Positions 33,854 to 41,913 of a DNA stretch of 64,000 nt are shown here, piece after piece. The position numbers were made by a program, and so were the translations under genes. The notes beneath the pieces are model-generated. The model was not told the origin of the DNA. It was given only the letters and a program-made list of their open reading frames with translations, and did no database searches. Within the stretch, counting starts at the first letter, position 1; the number at the start of each line of letters is the position of its first letter. Source of the DNA: CAXXXW01 sp963665555 (lineage in GTDB: Bacteria > Pseudomonadota > Alphaproteobacteria > Thalassobaculales > Thalassobaculaceae); NCBI GenBank assembly GCA_963665555.2, contig CAXXXW010000001.1, positions 1 to 64,000 on the forward strand, given 5' to 3'.

Positions 33854-34763
33854 ATGGAGATCGTCCCGAACGCGCGCGGCCTCGGCTGCCGGGTCGATGG
33901 GATCGACCTTGCCGAACCGCTGTCCGACGCCGCTTTTCGAGGCGATCCTGCGCGCCTTCGCCGACCATGCCGTGCTCCATTTCCCCGGCCAGGACCTGTC
34001 GCCGGAGGCGCACAAGGCGTTCGCCGCGCGCTTCGGCTCGCTGGAGGTGAATGTCGCCGCCGGCCGCTACACCGTTCCCGGCCACCCGGAGATCATGGTC
34101 CTGTCCAACATCGTCGAGGACGGCGCGCCGATCGGCCTCGCCGACGCGGGGCAGGACTGGCACACCGACATGTCGTATTCGGCCGTGCCGGCCTTCCTCA
34201 ACGTGCTGCACGCGATCCATGTGCCCCGCCGGAACGGGGCGCCGCTGGGCGCGACCGAGTTCCTCGACATGGCGGCGGCCTGGGACGCGCTGCCGGAGGC
34301 CGCGAAGGCGCGGGTCCGGGGCCGCACGGCGACGCACGATTTCGACAAGTTCTGGTCGCGGATGGTCGCCATGCCCGGCTCGCGCCGCGAGCCGCTGACG
34401 CCGGCGCGGCGCGCCGCCAGGCCGCCGGTCTCCCACCCCATCGCGTTCGCGCACCCGCTTTCGGGGCGGACCTCGCTCTACTGCAATGTCGGCTACGCGA
34501 CGAGGGTGGACGGCGCGGGGGAGGCGGAAAGCGCGGAAATCCTCGCCCTGCTGTTCGCCCACCAGGTCCAGGACCGCTTCAAGTCGGTCCATCGCTGGAC
34601 GGAGGGCGATGTGCTGGCCTGGGACAACCTGCGGACCATGCACAACGCCGTCGCCGATTACGGCCCGGACGAGCCCCGCCTGATGCGGCGCTGCCAGACG
34701 ATGGCGGACTGGGTCCTGGGGGAGGGGGCGCGCCGCTTCGGCCCCGCCGCGCCGGCCGCCTGA
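33854..34763 (+). pseudogene. TauD/TfdA-type Fe(II)/2-oxoglutarate dioxygenase, frameshifted near its start
   Basis: Read across one shift this is a complete TauD/TfdA dioxygenase of about 300 residues. These cytosolic enzymes oxygenate sulfonates, aryloxy acids or related carboxylates. The N-terminus (MEIVPNARGLGCRVDGIDLAEPL from ATG 33854) leaves frame at TTTT 33934-33937; dropping one T gives DAAFEAILRAFADHAVLHFPGQDL and the rest. Metal ligands are in DWHTDMSYS (H-x-D) and in the distal LAWDNLRTMHNAV block, and the 2-oxoglutarate Arg is in RLMRRCQTM. The shift at a homopolymer is likely a base-calling error, but it may be real. Substrate unknown; the taurine genes tauABC are not present. 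Confidence 0.8.
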
Positions 34764-34770
34764 CGCCCGC

Positions 34771-35442
34771 CTAACCCCGGTTCCGCGCCGGCCCGCCATG
34801 GCGCGCGAGGCCCGTGAGCAGCAGGGCCAGCACCGCGCCGTTCAGGATGTGCCACGCGAAATGCGTGCCCCAGGGGAAGGCGGCGCAGACCCGCTCGTCG
34901 AGGATGCGGAGCGCGAGGGAGGCCGCGAACAGGCCCGCGCCCGCCAGCAGCCAGCCCGCGAGCCGGTGGCCGCGCGCGCCGAGGACCGCGGCGTTCCCCG
35001 CCATCAGCGCCAGCGCGGCGATGTAGCCGGCGTTCGCGCCGCCGAGCCATGTGTCGCGCAACAGGCGGCCCAGCAGCGCGGCGGCGGGGACGAAGGCGAG
35101 CGCGCCGGCGGCCGCCCAGGGCCGGGAAAGCCCGTGGGCGCGCCGCAGCACGACCGCGAAGTAGAGCAGGATGAAGACCTGGATCGCGATAACGTCCGCC
35201 GCCGCGGCCCAGGGCGTGGCCAGCGTGTGGAACAGGAAGGAGCCGATCCCGATGGCCAGCACGCTCGCCGCCAGCGCCGCGCCGGCGGGATCGGTCCGCC
35301 CGCCGCGCCGGGCGAGCGCCAGCCCCCACGCGGCGGCCGCGACGAAGGCGAGGTTGGTGGCCGCGTTGAGCGGCTCGCCCCAGAACTCCGGCGCGGTCCC
35401 GACCCGCTCGCAATAGCCGTCGATGACGCGATCGCCGCCCAT
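34771..35442 (-). CDS. ceramidase-family (CREST superfamily) integral membrane protein
   Basis: A 223-residue multi-span membrane protein with the hallmark residues of alkaline ceramidases: D-x-x-C-E in IDGYCERVG near the N-terminus, followed by FWGEPLNAATNLAF; S-x-x-F-H in GSFLFHTLATPW; and H-x-x-x-H in THFAWHILNG near the C-terminus. Together these form the catalytic zinc/serine site of the CREST hydrolases. About seven hydrophobic segments are visible. In eukaryotes such enzymes hydrolyse ceramide; the bacterial substrate is not known, although some Alphaproteobacteria make sphingolipids. A TATAAC word at 35478-35483 (minus strand) could be its -10. It converges with the TauD-type gene. 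Confidence 0.82.
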   Translation of the reverse strand: MGGDRVIDGYCERVGTAPEFWGEPLNAATNLAFVAAAAWGLALARRGGRTDPAGAALAASVLAIGIGSFLFHTLATPWAAAADVIAIQVFILLYFAVVLRRAHGLSRPWAAAGALAFVPAAALLGRLLRDTWLGGANAGYIAALALMAGNAAVLGARGHRLAGWLLAGAGLFAASLALRILDERVCAAFPWGTHFAWHILNGAVLALLLTGLARHGGPARNRG

Positions 35443-35517
35443 CCCGGTCCCGCCCCGCCTTTTCCGCCGGCCCGCCCGTTATAGCGCGTTCCGCCCGCGC
35501 CGGCGCGCGGCGGCGGC

Positions 35518-35546
35518 TTGACACGCCCGGGCGCGCCCGCGATGCT
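35518..35546 (+). promoter_or_regulatory. candidate promoter for the FAH-family genes
   Basis: A perfect TTGACA at 35518-35523 is followed after 17 bases by GATGCT at 35541-35546. The -35 is a full match; the -10 is weak. It lies 85-115 bases before the first FAH gene. Confidence 0.45.
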
Positions 35547-35633
35547 CCGCGCGGGAAGGGGCGGGGCGCGCGGCGATGGCGGCGCGGCCCGCCCGGCGCG
35601 AGAGACCGGCGGGGCCGGGGGAGGGACGAGGCC

Positions 35634-36482
35634 ATGAAACTGCTGCGTTACGGGCCCGCGGGCCAGGAGAAACCGGGGCTTCTCGACGCCTCCGGGACGA
35701 TCCGCGACCTGTCGGGCGAGATCGACGACATCGGCCCCGGCGCGCTGGACGACGCGACGCTGGCGCGCCTCGCCGCGCTCGACCCGGCCGGCCTGCCGGC
35801 GGTGTCCGGCGACCCGCGCCTCGGCCCCTGCGTCGGCAATATCGGCAAGATGGTCTGCATCGGCCTCAACTACTCCGACCACGCGGCCGAAACCGGGGCC
35901 AAGCCGCCGCCGGAGCCGATTATCTTCATGAAGGCCAACTCGGCGATCTGCGGGCCGAACGACGATGTGCTGATCCCCCGCGGCGCGACCAAGACCGACT
36001 GGGAGGTCGAACTCGGCTTCGTGATCGGCAAGACGGCGAAATACGTGTCCGAGGAGGACGCGATGGATTACGTCGCCGGCTACTGCGTCTGCAACGACGT
36101 CTCGGAGCGCGAGTTCCAGGCCGAGCGCGCCGGGCAGTGGACCAAGGGCAAAAGCTGCGACACTTTCGGCCCCACCGGCCCGTGGCTGGTGACGCGCGAC
36201 GAGGTTCCCGACCCGCAGAACCTGAAGATGACGCTGGACGTGAACGGCAAGCGCTACCAGGACGGCAGCACCGCGACGATGATTTTCGGCGTGCGCCACC
36301 TGGTGCACTACCTCTCGCACTTCTTCACGCTGCATCCGGGCGATGTGGTTTCGACCGGCACGCCGCCGGGCGTCGGCCTCGGCGTCAAGCCGGAGCCGGT
36401 GTTCCTGAAGCCCGGCGACGAGATGCGCCTCGCCATCGAGGGGCTGGGCGAGCAGCGCCAGAAATGCGTGGCCGACGACTGA
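35634..36482 (+). CDS. fumarylacetoacetate hydrolase (FAH) family protein
   Basis: A 282-residue FAH-fold hydrolase/decarboxylase. The Mg site E124-x-E126 (TDWEVELGFVIG) and D155 (CNDVSERE) are in place. Also present are IGLNYSDHAAETG, IFMKANSAICGPND and the C-terminal GDVVSTGTPPGVGLG. Members of this group include 2-keto-4-pentenoate hydratase-like enzymes, acylpyruvases and ureidoglycolate lyase-type proteins, so a keto-acid cleavage in catabolism is likely. ATG 35634 follows a GGGGGAGGGACGAGG site. A second FAH-fold gene follows after 22 bases, and both would be cytosolic. Confidence 0.9.
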   Translation: MKLLRYGPAGQEKPGLLDASGTIRDLSGEIDDIGPGALDDATLARLAALDPAGLPAVSGDPRLGPCVGNIGKMVCIGLNYSDHAAETGAKPPPEPIIFMKANSAICGPNDDVLIPRGATKTDWEVELGFVIGKTAKYVSEEDAMDYVAGYCVCNDVSEREFQAERAGQWTKGKSCDTFGPTGPWLVTRDEVPDPQNLKMTLDVNGKRYQDGSTATMIFGVRHLVHYLSHFFTLHPGDVVSTGTPPGVGLGVKPEPVFLKPGDEMRLAIEGLGEQRQKCVADD

Positions 36483-36504
36483 CCGGCCGACGGACCGCCG
36501 CGCG

Positions 36505-37680
36505 ATGCCGCTGGAACTGAGCGTCGAATCCTGCCTGCCGGAGGATTACGGGCGGGCGGCGCTGGTCGGCCGGGCCTGGCTGCCCGGCGCCGGCGGGCCG
36601 GCCGTCGTGTCGGTCCGGGGCGACCGCCTGGTCGATATTTCGGCCGCCGCGCCCACCGTCTCGGAAGTGATGAACGCGGCCGATCCGCTCGCGCTCGCGA
36701 CCGGGGCGCCGGGCGCGGACATCGGCGCGCTGGCCGACATCCTCGCCGATTCGGCCCACGACGCGGCCGACGAATCCCGGCCCCGCCTGCTCGCGCCGAT
36801 CGACCTGCAGGCGGTGAAGGCGTGCGGCGTCACCTTCGCCGACAGCATGGTCGAGCGCGTGATCGAGGAGCGCGCCAAGGGCGACCCCGCCGCCGCCGAG
36901 GGCATCCGCGCCGGCATCGCCGAGGCGATCGGCCTCGACCTCGGCGATGTCGTTCCGGGTTCGGAGGAGGCCGCGCGGCTCAAGGCGGCGCTGGTCGAGC
37001 GGGGGATGTGGTCGCAATACCTCGAAGTCGGCATCGGGCCGGACGCCGAGGTGTTCACCAAGGCGCAGCCGATGTCGGCGGTCGGCCTCGGGGCCGAGAT
37101 CGGCATCGCGTCCGGCTCCTCCTGGAACAACCCGGAGCCGGAGATCGCGCTGGTCGCCAACGCCCGCGCGGAGATCGTCGGCGCGACGCTCGGCAACGAC
37201 GTGAACCTGCGCGACGTGGAGGGGCGCAGCGCCCTGCTGCTCGGCAAGGCGAAGGACAACAACGCCTCCGCCGCCGTCGGCCCGCTGGTCCGGCTGTTCG
37301 ACGCCCATTACACGCTCGACGACGCGCGCGCGGCCGAACTGGACCTGTCCGTGGACGGGCCGGACGGGTTCGCGCTGCGGGGCCGCAGTTCGATGTCGCG
37401 GATCAGCCGCGACCTGGCCGACCTGGTCGCCGCCACGATCGGGCCGCACCACCAGTACCCGGACGGGCTGTGCCTGATGACCGGCACGCTGTTTTCCCCG
37501 ACCCAGGACCGCGACGCGCCGGGCGGCGGCTTCACCCACAAGATTGGCGACGTCGTGCGGATTTCGACGCCCCGGCTCGGCGCGCTGGTCAACCGGGTGA
37601 ACCTGTCGGAGGCGGTCCCGCCCTGGACCTTCGGCGCCGGCGCGCTGATGCGCAACCTGGCGGCGCGCGGCCTGCTCTAG
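36505..37680 (+). CDS. FAH-fold protein, larger type (possible sugar-acid dehydratase)
   Basis: A 391-residue FAH-fold protein. The fold core lies in the second half: NNPEPEIALVANARAEIVGATLGNDVNLRD with the metal carboxylates, then SALLLGKAKDNNASAAVGP and the C-terminal THKIGDVVRISTPRLGALVNRV. The N-terminal 120 residues are a separate region. This longer layout resembles 2-dehydro-3-deoxy-arabinonate dehydratase-type proteins. The reaction cannot be assigned. It sits 22 bases downstream of the shorter FAH gene, so the pair is one operon of two related hydrolases. Confidence 0.85.
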   Translation: MPLELSVESCLPEDYGRAALVGRAWLPGAGGPAVVSVRGDRLVDISAAAPTVSEVMNAADPLALATGAPGADIGALADILADSAHDAADESRPRLLAPIDLQAVKACGVTFADSMVERVIEERAKGDPAAAEGIRAGIAEAIGLDLGDVVPGSEEAARLKAALVERGMWSQYLEVGIGPDAEVFTKAQPMSAVGLGAEIGIASGSSWNNPEPEIALVANARAEIVGATLGNDVNLRDVEGRSALLLGKAKDNNASAAVGPLVRLFDAHYTLDDARAAELDLSVDGPDGFALRGRSSMSRISRDLADLVAATIGPHHQYPDGLCLMTGTLFSPTQDRDAPGGGFTHKIGDVVRISTPRLGALVNRVNLSEAVPPWTFGAGALMRNLAARGLL

Positions 37681-37724
37681 GGCGCGGCCGGCGGCGGAAC
37701 GCGGGCGCCGCCCCCCGGCGGCCG

Positions 37725-39350
37725 CTACAGCGCACGCGCCCGCTCGCGCAGCGCGAATTTCTGGACCTTGCCGGTGGAGGTCTTCGGCAACTCGCCGAAC
37801 ACCACGGTCTTGGGCGCCTTGAAACGGGCGAGGTTGTCGCGGCACCAGGCGATCAGCTCGGCCTCCGTCGCCGTCCCGCCGGGCTTCAAGGCGACGAAGG
37901 CGCAGGGCGTCTCGCCCCATTTCTCGTCCGGGCGCGCCACCACCGCCGCCTCCAGCACCGCCGGGTGGCGGAACAGCACGCCCTCGACCTCGATGGTGCT
38001 GATGTTCTCGCCGCCGGAGATCACCAGGTCCTTGGAGCGGTCCTTCAGCTCGATGTAGCCGGATTCGTGCATCACGCCGAGGTCGCCGGTGCGGAACCAG
38101 CCGCCCTCGAACGCCTCCGCCGTCGCGGCGGGGTTCTTCAGGTAGCCCTTCATCACGATGTTGCCGCGCAGGAAGACCTCGCCCATCGACGCCCCGTCGG
38201 CCGGGACCGGCTCCATCGTTTCCGGGTCGGCGACCGCCAGCCCCTCCATGACCGGGTAGCGCACGCCCTGGCGCGCCTTCAGCGCCGCCCGCTCGGCGGC
38301 GGGAAGCGCATCCCACTCCCCGTGCCATTCGCAGACCACGGCCGGGCCGTACACTTCCGTCAGGCCGTAGACATGCGTGACCGACACGCCCCTCGCCTCC
38401 ATCCCCTCGATCACGGCGGCCGGCGGCGCGGAGCCGGCGGTCATCATGGCGAGCGGGCGTTCGATGGCGCGCACGGCGTCGTTCGGCGCGTTCACGAGCA
38501 TGTTCATCACCACCGGCGCGCCGCACATATGCGTCACCCCGTGGTCGGCGATGGCGTCGTAGATCGGCTTCGCCTCGACCCGGCGCAGGCAGACATGCGT
38601 GCCGCCGAGCAGGGTCACGGTCCACGGGAAGCACCAGCCGTTGCAGTGGAACATCGGCAGGGTCCAGAGATAGACCGGATGCTTGCCCATCCCCCACACG
38701 GTGGCGTTGGCGAGCGCGTTCAGGTAGGCGCCCCGGTGGTGGTACACCACGCCCTTGGGGTTGCCGGTGGTCCCGGAGGTGTAGTTGAGCGCGATGGCGT
38801 CCCACTCGCTTTCGGGAAGGCGCGGCGCGAAACCCGGGTCGCCAGCGGCGAGGAAGTCCTCGTACTCGACCTCGCCCAGCCGCTCGCCGCCCGACCCTTC
38901 CGGATCGTCGCAATCGACGACGAGGATCGGCCGCCCCAGCAGGGCCAGCGCCTCGCGGACCACCGGCGCGAACTCGGTGTCGGTAACGACCGCCTTCGCC
39001 TCCCCATGGTCGAGGACGAAGGCGATCGTCGCGGCGTCGAGCCGGATGTTGAGCGCGTTCAGCGCCGCCCCCGTCATCGGGACGCCGAAGGTCGCCTCGA
39101 AGGCGGGCGGCGTGTTGGGCGCCATGACCGCCACCGTGTCGCCCTTGCCGATCCCGCGCGCCGCCAGCGCCGAGGCGAGCCGGCGGCAGCGCGCCCCCGT
39201 CTCGGCCCAGGTCCAGCGCCGTTCGCCGTGGATCACGGAGGTCCGGGACGGGAACACGGCCGCCGTCCGCGCGAGGAAGGAGAGCGGGGAGAGCGGAACG
39301 TAGTTCGCCGCGTTCTTGTCGAGGTCGGTCTCGAAGGGGTGCCCGGCCAT
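37725..39350 (-). CDS. AMP-dependent acyl-CoA synthetase
   Basis: A 541-residue ANL-superfamily ligase that activates a carboxylate as acyl-AMP and transfers it to CoA. The AMP-binding P-loop NYTSGTTGNPKGVVYHHRG is intact, as are YGLTEVYGPAV, WFRTGDLGVM and the lysine-bearing C-terminal ELPKTSTGKVQKFALRE. The overall pattern (opening PLSPLSFLARTAAVFP, and WTLPMFHCNGWCFPW) is that of the medium/long-chain and methylmercaptopropionate-CoA ligase (DmdB-like) group, so the substrate may be a fatty acid or a small thioether acid; I cannot tell which. ATG 39350 was selected over 39425. It faces the FAH pair convergently. Confidence 0.9.
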   Translation of the reverse strand: MAGHPFETDLDKNAANYVPLSPLSFLARTAAVFPSRTSVIHGERRWTWAETGARCRRLASALAARGIGKGDTVAVMAPNTPPAFEATFGVPMTGAALNALNIRLDAATIAFVLDHGEAKAVVTDTEFAPVVREALALLGRPILVVDCDDPEGSGGERLGEVEYEDFLAAGDPGFAPRLPESEWDAIALNYTSGTTGNPKGVVYHHRGAYLNALANATVWGMGKHPVYLWTLPMFHCNGWCFPWTVTLLGGTHVCLRRVEAKPIYDAIADHGVTHMCGAPVVMNMLVNAPNDAVRAIERPLAMMTAGSAPPAAVIEGMEARGVSVTHVYGLTEVYGPAVVCEWHGEWDALPAAERAALKARQGVRYPVMEGLAVADPETMEPVPADGASMGEVFLRGNIVMKGYLKNPAATAEAFEGGWFRTGDLGVMHESGYIELKDRSKDLVISGGENISTIEVEGVLFRHPAVLEAAVVARPDEKWGETPCAFVALKPGGTATEAELIAWCRDNLARFKAPKTVVFGELPKTSTGKVQKFALRERARAL

Positions 39351-39399
39351 GTCTCGATCCTCCCCGGCTTCGCGCGCCGCTCCCGCGCGGAGCCGGAAC

Positions 39400-40530
39400 C
39401 TAGCCCCGGCGGCGCCCCCGCGCAACGGCGCCGCCGGGCGCGCGCGCCAGCACGCCGCCCGCGAGCGGCGCCGGGACGCCGGTGGTTCCGGGCCAGCTCA
39501 GCGCCAGCCCGAGGCGCGCGCGGACCGCGAGATAGGCGAAGGCCTGCGCCTCCACCGCGTCGCCGTCCCAGCCCGCCGCCTCGCCGGCCTCGACCGGCGC
39601 GCCGAGCCGGGCCGCGAGGCCGGACAGGATCGCCCGGTTGCGCCGCCCGCCGCCGGCGACGATCCAGCGCCGCGGCCGCGCCGGGAGCAGCGCCGCCGCC
39701 CGCGCCACCGCCTCGACCGCGAAAGCCGCCAGCAGCGCCGCCCCGTCCCCGGTCGAAAGGCCCGACGCGGCCTCGGCGGCCGCCGAGGCGAAAGCGTTCC
39801 GGTCGAGCGATTTGGGCGGCGCGCGGTCGAAATACGGATGCTCCATGAGCCGGGCGAGGCGGGCCGGATCGACGCGCCCGGACAGCGCCGCCGCGCCGTC
39901 CTCGTCGAAGGGCCGGCCGGTCCGCCGCCGCATCCAGTCGTCGATCGGCGCGTTGCCGGGGCCGGTGTCGAAACCGATGAGGTCGCCGTCGCCCGGCCCG
40001 ATCCAGGTGACGTTCGCCACCCCGCCGATATTGAGCACCGCGGCCGGGCGCGGGCCGGGGCCGAGCAGCGCGCGGTGGAAGACCGGCGCCAGCGGCGCGC
40101 CCTGTCCGCCGGCGGCGATGTCGGCGGCGCGGAAGTCGTGCACCGTGTCGATCCCCGTCGCCGCCGCCAGCATCGGCCCGTCGCCGATCTGCCTTGTGCG
40201 GCCGCGCTCCGGCTCGTGCAGGACGGTGTGGCCGTGGAAGCCGAGCGCGTCCACTTCGTCCGCCCGCGTCCCGGCCTCCGCCAGCAGCCGCGCGACGGCG
40301 CGGGCGTGCAGCGCGGTCAGTTCGCGTTCGACGGCCGGGCCGTCCGCGCCCGCGCCCCTTGCGGCGACCAGCCGGCCCAGCCGGTCGCGGAACGCCGCTT
40401 CGTAGGGGAGCGAAAGCGACGGGCCGAGGCGGACGGCCGCCTCCCCGTCGGTCTCGACCAGGGCCGCGTCCACCCCGTCCATCGAGGTGCCGCTCATCGT
40501 CCCGATTGCTGTCCAGGTCGCTCCGGCCAT
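39400..40530 (-). CDS. anmK: anhydro-N-acetylmuramic acid kinase AnmK
   Basis: A 376-residue sugar kinase that phosphorylates and opens 1,6-anhydro-MurNAc in peptidoglycan recycling. The N-terminal block GTMSGTSMDGVDAALVE is diagnostic, and PPRRWIVAGGGRRNRAI, GFDTGPGNAPIDDWM and WPGTTGVPAPLAGG are in place. It is divergent from tyrS with 129 bases between, a pairing that is conserved in many Alphaproteobacteria. A TTGAC word lies at 40561-40565 on the minus strand, but its spacing to the ATG is too short for a normal leader. Confidence 0.95.
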   Translation of the reverse strand: MAGATWTAIGTMSGTSMDGVDAALVETDGEAAVRLGPSLSLPYEAAFRDRLGRLVAARGAGADGPAVERELTALHARAVARLLAEAGTRADEVDALGFHGHTVLHEPERGRTRQIGDGPMLAAATGIDTVHDFRAADIAAGGQGAPLAPVFHRALLGPGPRPAAVLNIGGVANVTWIGPGDGDLIGFDTGPGNAPIDDWMRRRTGRPFDEDGAAALSGRVDPARLARLMEHPYFDRAPPKSLDRNAFASAAAEAASGLSTGDGAALLAAFAVEAVARAAALLPARPRRWIVAGGGRRNRAILSGLAARLGAPVEAGEAAGWDGDAVEAQAFAYLAVRARLGLALSWPGTTGVPAPLAGGVLARAPGGAVARGRRRG

Positions 40531-40659
40531 GGGGCGGTTTTGCGGCGCGCGCGGGGCCGGGTCAACCGGAGACCCGCGGCGCGCCCGCCCGGTTGAGAGG
40601 CGAGGCGCCCCGTGCTACATCCCGCCCGCCCCGAAACGACCGGCGCGAGGCGCGCGGCC

Positions 40660-41913
40660 ATGCCCAGATTCTCCTCCCCGTTCATGCGCGCGATGAGCGA
40701 GCGCGGCTTCGTCCACCAGGCGACGGACGCGGCCGGCCTCGACGAACTCATGCGCAACAAGACCGTCACCGCCTATGTCGGCTTCGACTGCACGGCCGAC
40801 AGCCTGCATATCGGCAGCCTGGCGCCGATCATGATGCTGCGCCACCTGCAGCGGTGCGGCCACCGGCCGATCGTGCTGATGGGCGGCGGCACCACCAAGG
40901 TGGGCGACCCCTCCGGGCGCGACGACACGCGCCGGCTGCTGGGCGACGAGGACATCGAGCGCAACAAGGCCGGCATCCGGCGGATTTTCGAGCGCTACCT
41001 CGACTTCGGCGACGGTCCGGCCGACGCGGTGATGTGCGACAACGACGAATGGCTTTCGGGCCTGCGCTACATCCCGTTCCTGCGCAAGGTGGGGCGGCAT
41101 TTCTCGGTCAACCGGATGCTGTCCTTCGACAGCGTGAAGTCGCGGCTGGACCGCGAGCAGCCGCTTTCCTTCCTCGAATTCAACTACATGATCCTCCAGG
41201 CCTACGACTTCCTGGAGCTGCGGCGGCGCTACGGCTGCGAGTTGCAGATGGGCGGCTCGGACCAGTGGGGCAACATCGTGAACGGCGTGGAGCTGGCGCG
41301 GCGGATCGACCGGCAGACGATCCACGGCCTGACCACGCCGCTGATCGTGACCTCCTCGGGCGCGAAGATGGGCAAGACCGCGAAGGGCGCGGTCTGGCTC
41401 AACGCCGAAAGGCTCGGCCCCTACGAGTTCTGGCAGTTCTGGCGCAACACGGAGGACGGCGACGTGGGCCGTTTCCTGCGGCTCTTCACCGACTTGCCGC
41501 TGGCGGAGGTCGCGCGGCTGGAGACGCTGGAGGGCGGGGAGCTGAACGACGCCAAGAAGGTCCTCGCCGACGAGGCGACCCGGCTCTGCCACGGCGCCGA
41601 TGCGGCGGCGGCCGCCGCCCGGACGGCCCGCGAGACCTTCGAGGAGGGCGCGGCCGCCGGCGGCCTGCCGACGGTGGAAGTGTCGCGGGAGGACTTCGCG
41701 GCCGGCCTCTGGGTGGTCGAGGCGCTGCGCCGGGCCGGCCTCGCGGCGTCGAACGGCGAGGCGCGCCGCCTGATCGGCAACGGCGGCGCGAGGGTCAACG
41801 ACATCGCCGTCGGCGACGAGCGCCTGAAGCTCGGCGTCGCGGACCTGAACGCCGACGGCGTGGTGAAACTGTCCTCCGGCCGCAAGCGCCACGCGCTGCT
41901 GCGCGCCGCTTAG
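40660..41913 (+). CDS. tyrS: tyrosyl-tRNA synthetase TyrS
   Basis: A 417-residue class I aminoacyl-tRNA synthetase charging tRNA-Tyr. HIGH is present as HIGS (50-53) in TADSLHIGSL and KMSKS as GAKMGKTAKG. The tyrosine site carries AYVGFDCTADS and QMGGSDQWGNI, and the C-terminal S4-type RNA-binding segment includes ASNGEARRLIGNGGARVND. ATG 40660 starts the conserved N-terminus; the longer frame from 40612 adds a short Pro-rich leader. Its stop overlaps that of the convergent AsmA-like gene by 3 bases. Confidence 0.97.
   Translation: MPRFSSPFMRAMSERGFVHQATDAAGLDELMRNKTVTAYVGFDCTADSLHIGSLAPIMMLRHLQRCGHRPIVLMGGGTTKVGDPSGRDDTRRLLGDEDIERNKAGIRRIFERYLDFGDGPADAVMCDNDEWLSGLRYIPFLRKVGRHFSVNRMLSFDSVKSRLDREQPLSFLEFNYMILQAYDFLELRRRYGCELQMGGSDQWGNIVNGVELARRIDRQTIHGLTTPLIVTSSGAKMGKTAKGAVWLNAERLGPYEFWQFWRNTEDGDVGRFLRLFTDLPLAEVARLETLEGGELNDAKKVLADEATRLCHGADAAAAAARTARETFEEGAAAGGLPTVEVSREDFAAGLWVVEALRRAGLAASNGEARRLIGNGGARVNDIAVGDERLKLGVADLNADGVVKLSSGRKRHALLRAA

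Noticed and set aside
40537..40565. TTGACC-17-CAAAAC as an anmK promoter
   Set aside because: It would put the transcription start on the ATG itself, and the -10 is poor. Leaderless expression is possible but unsupported.
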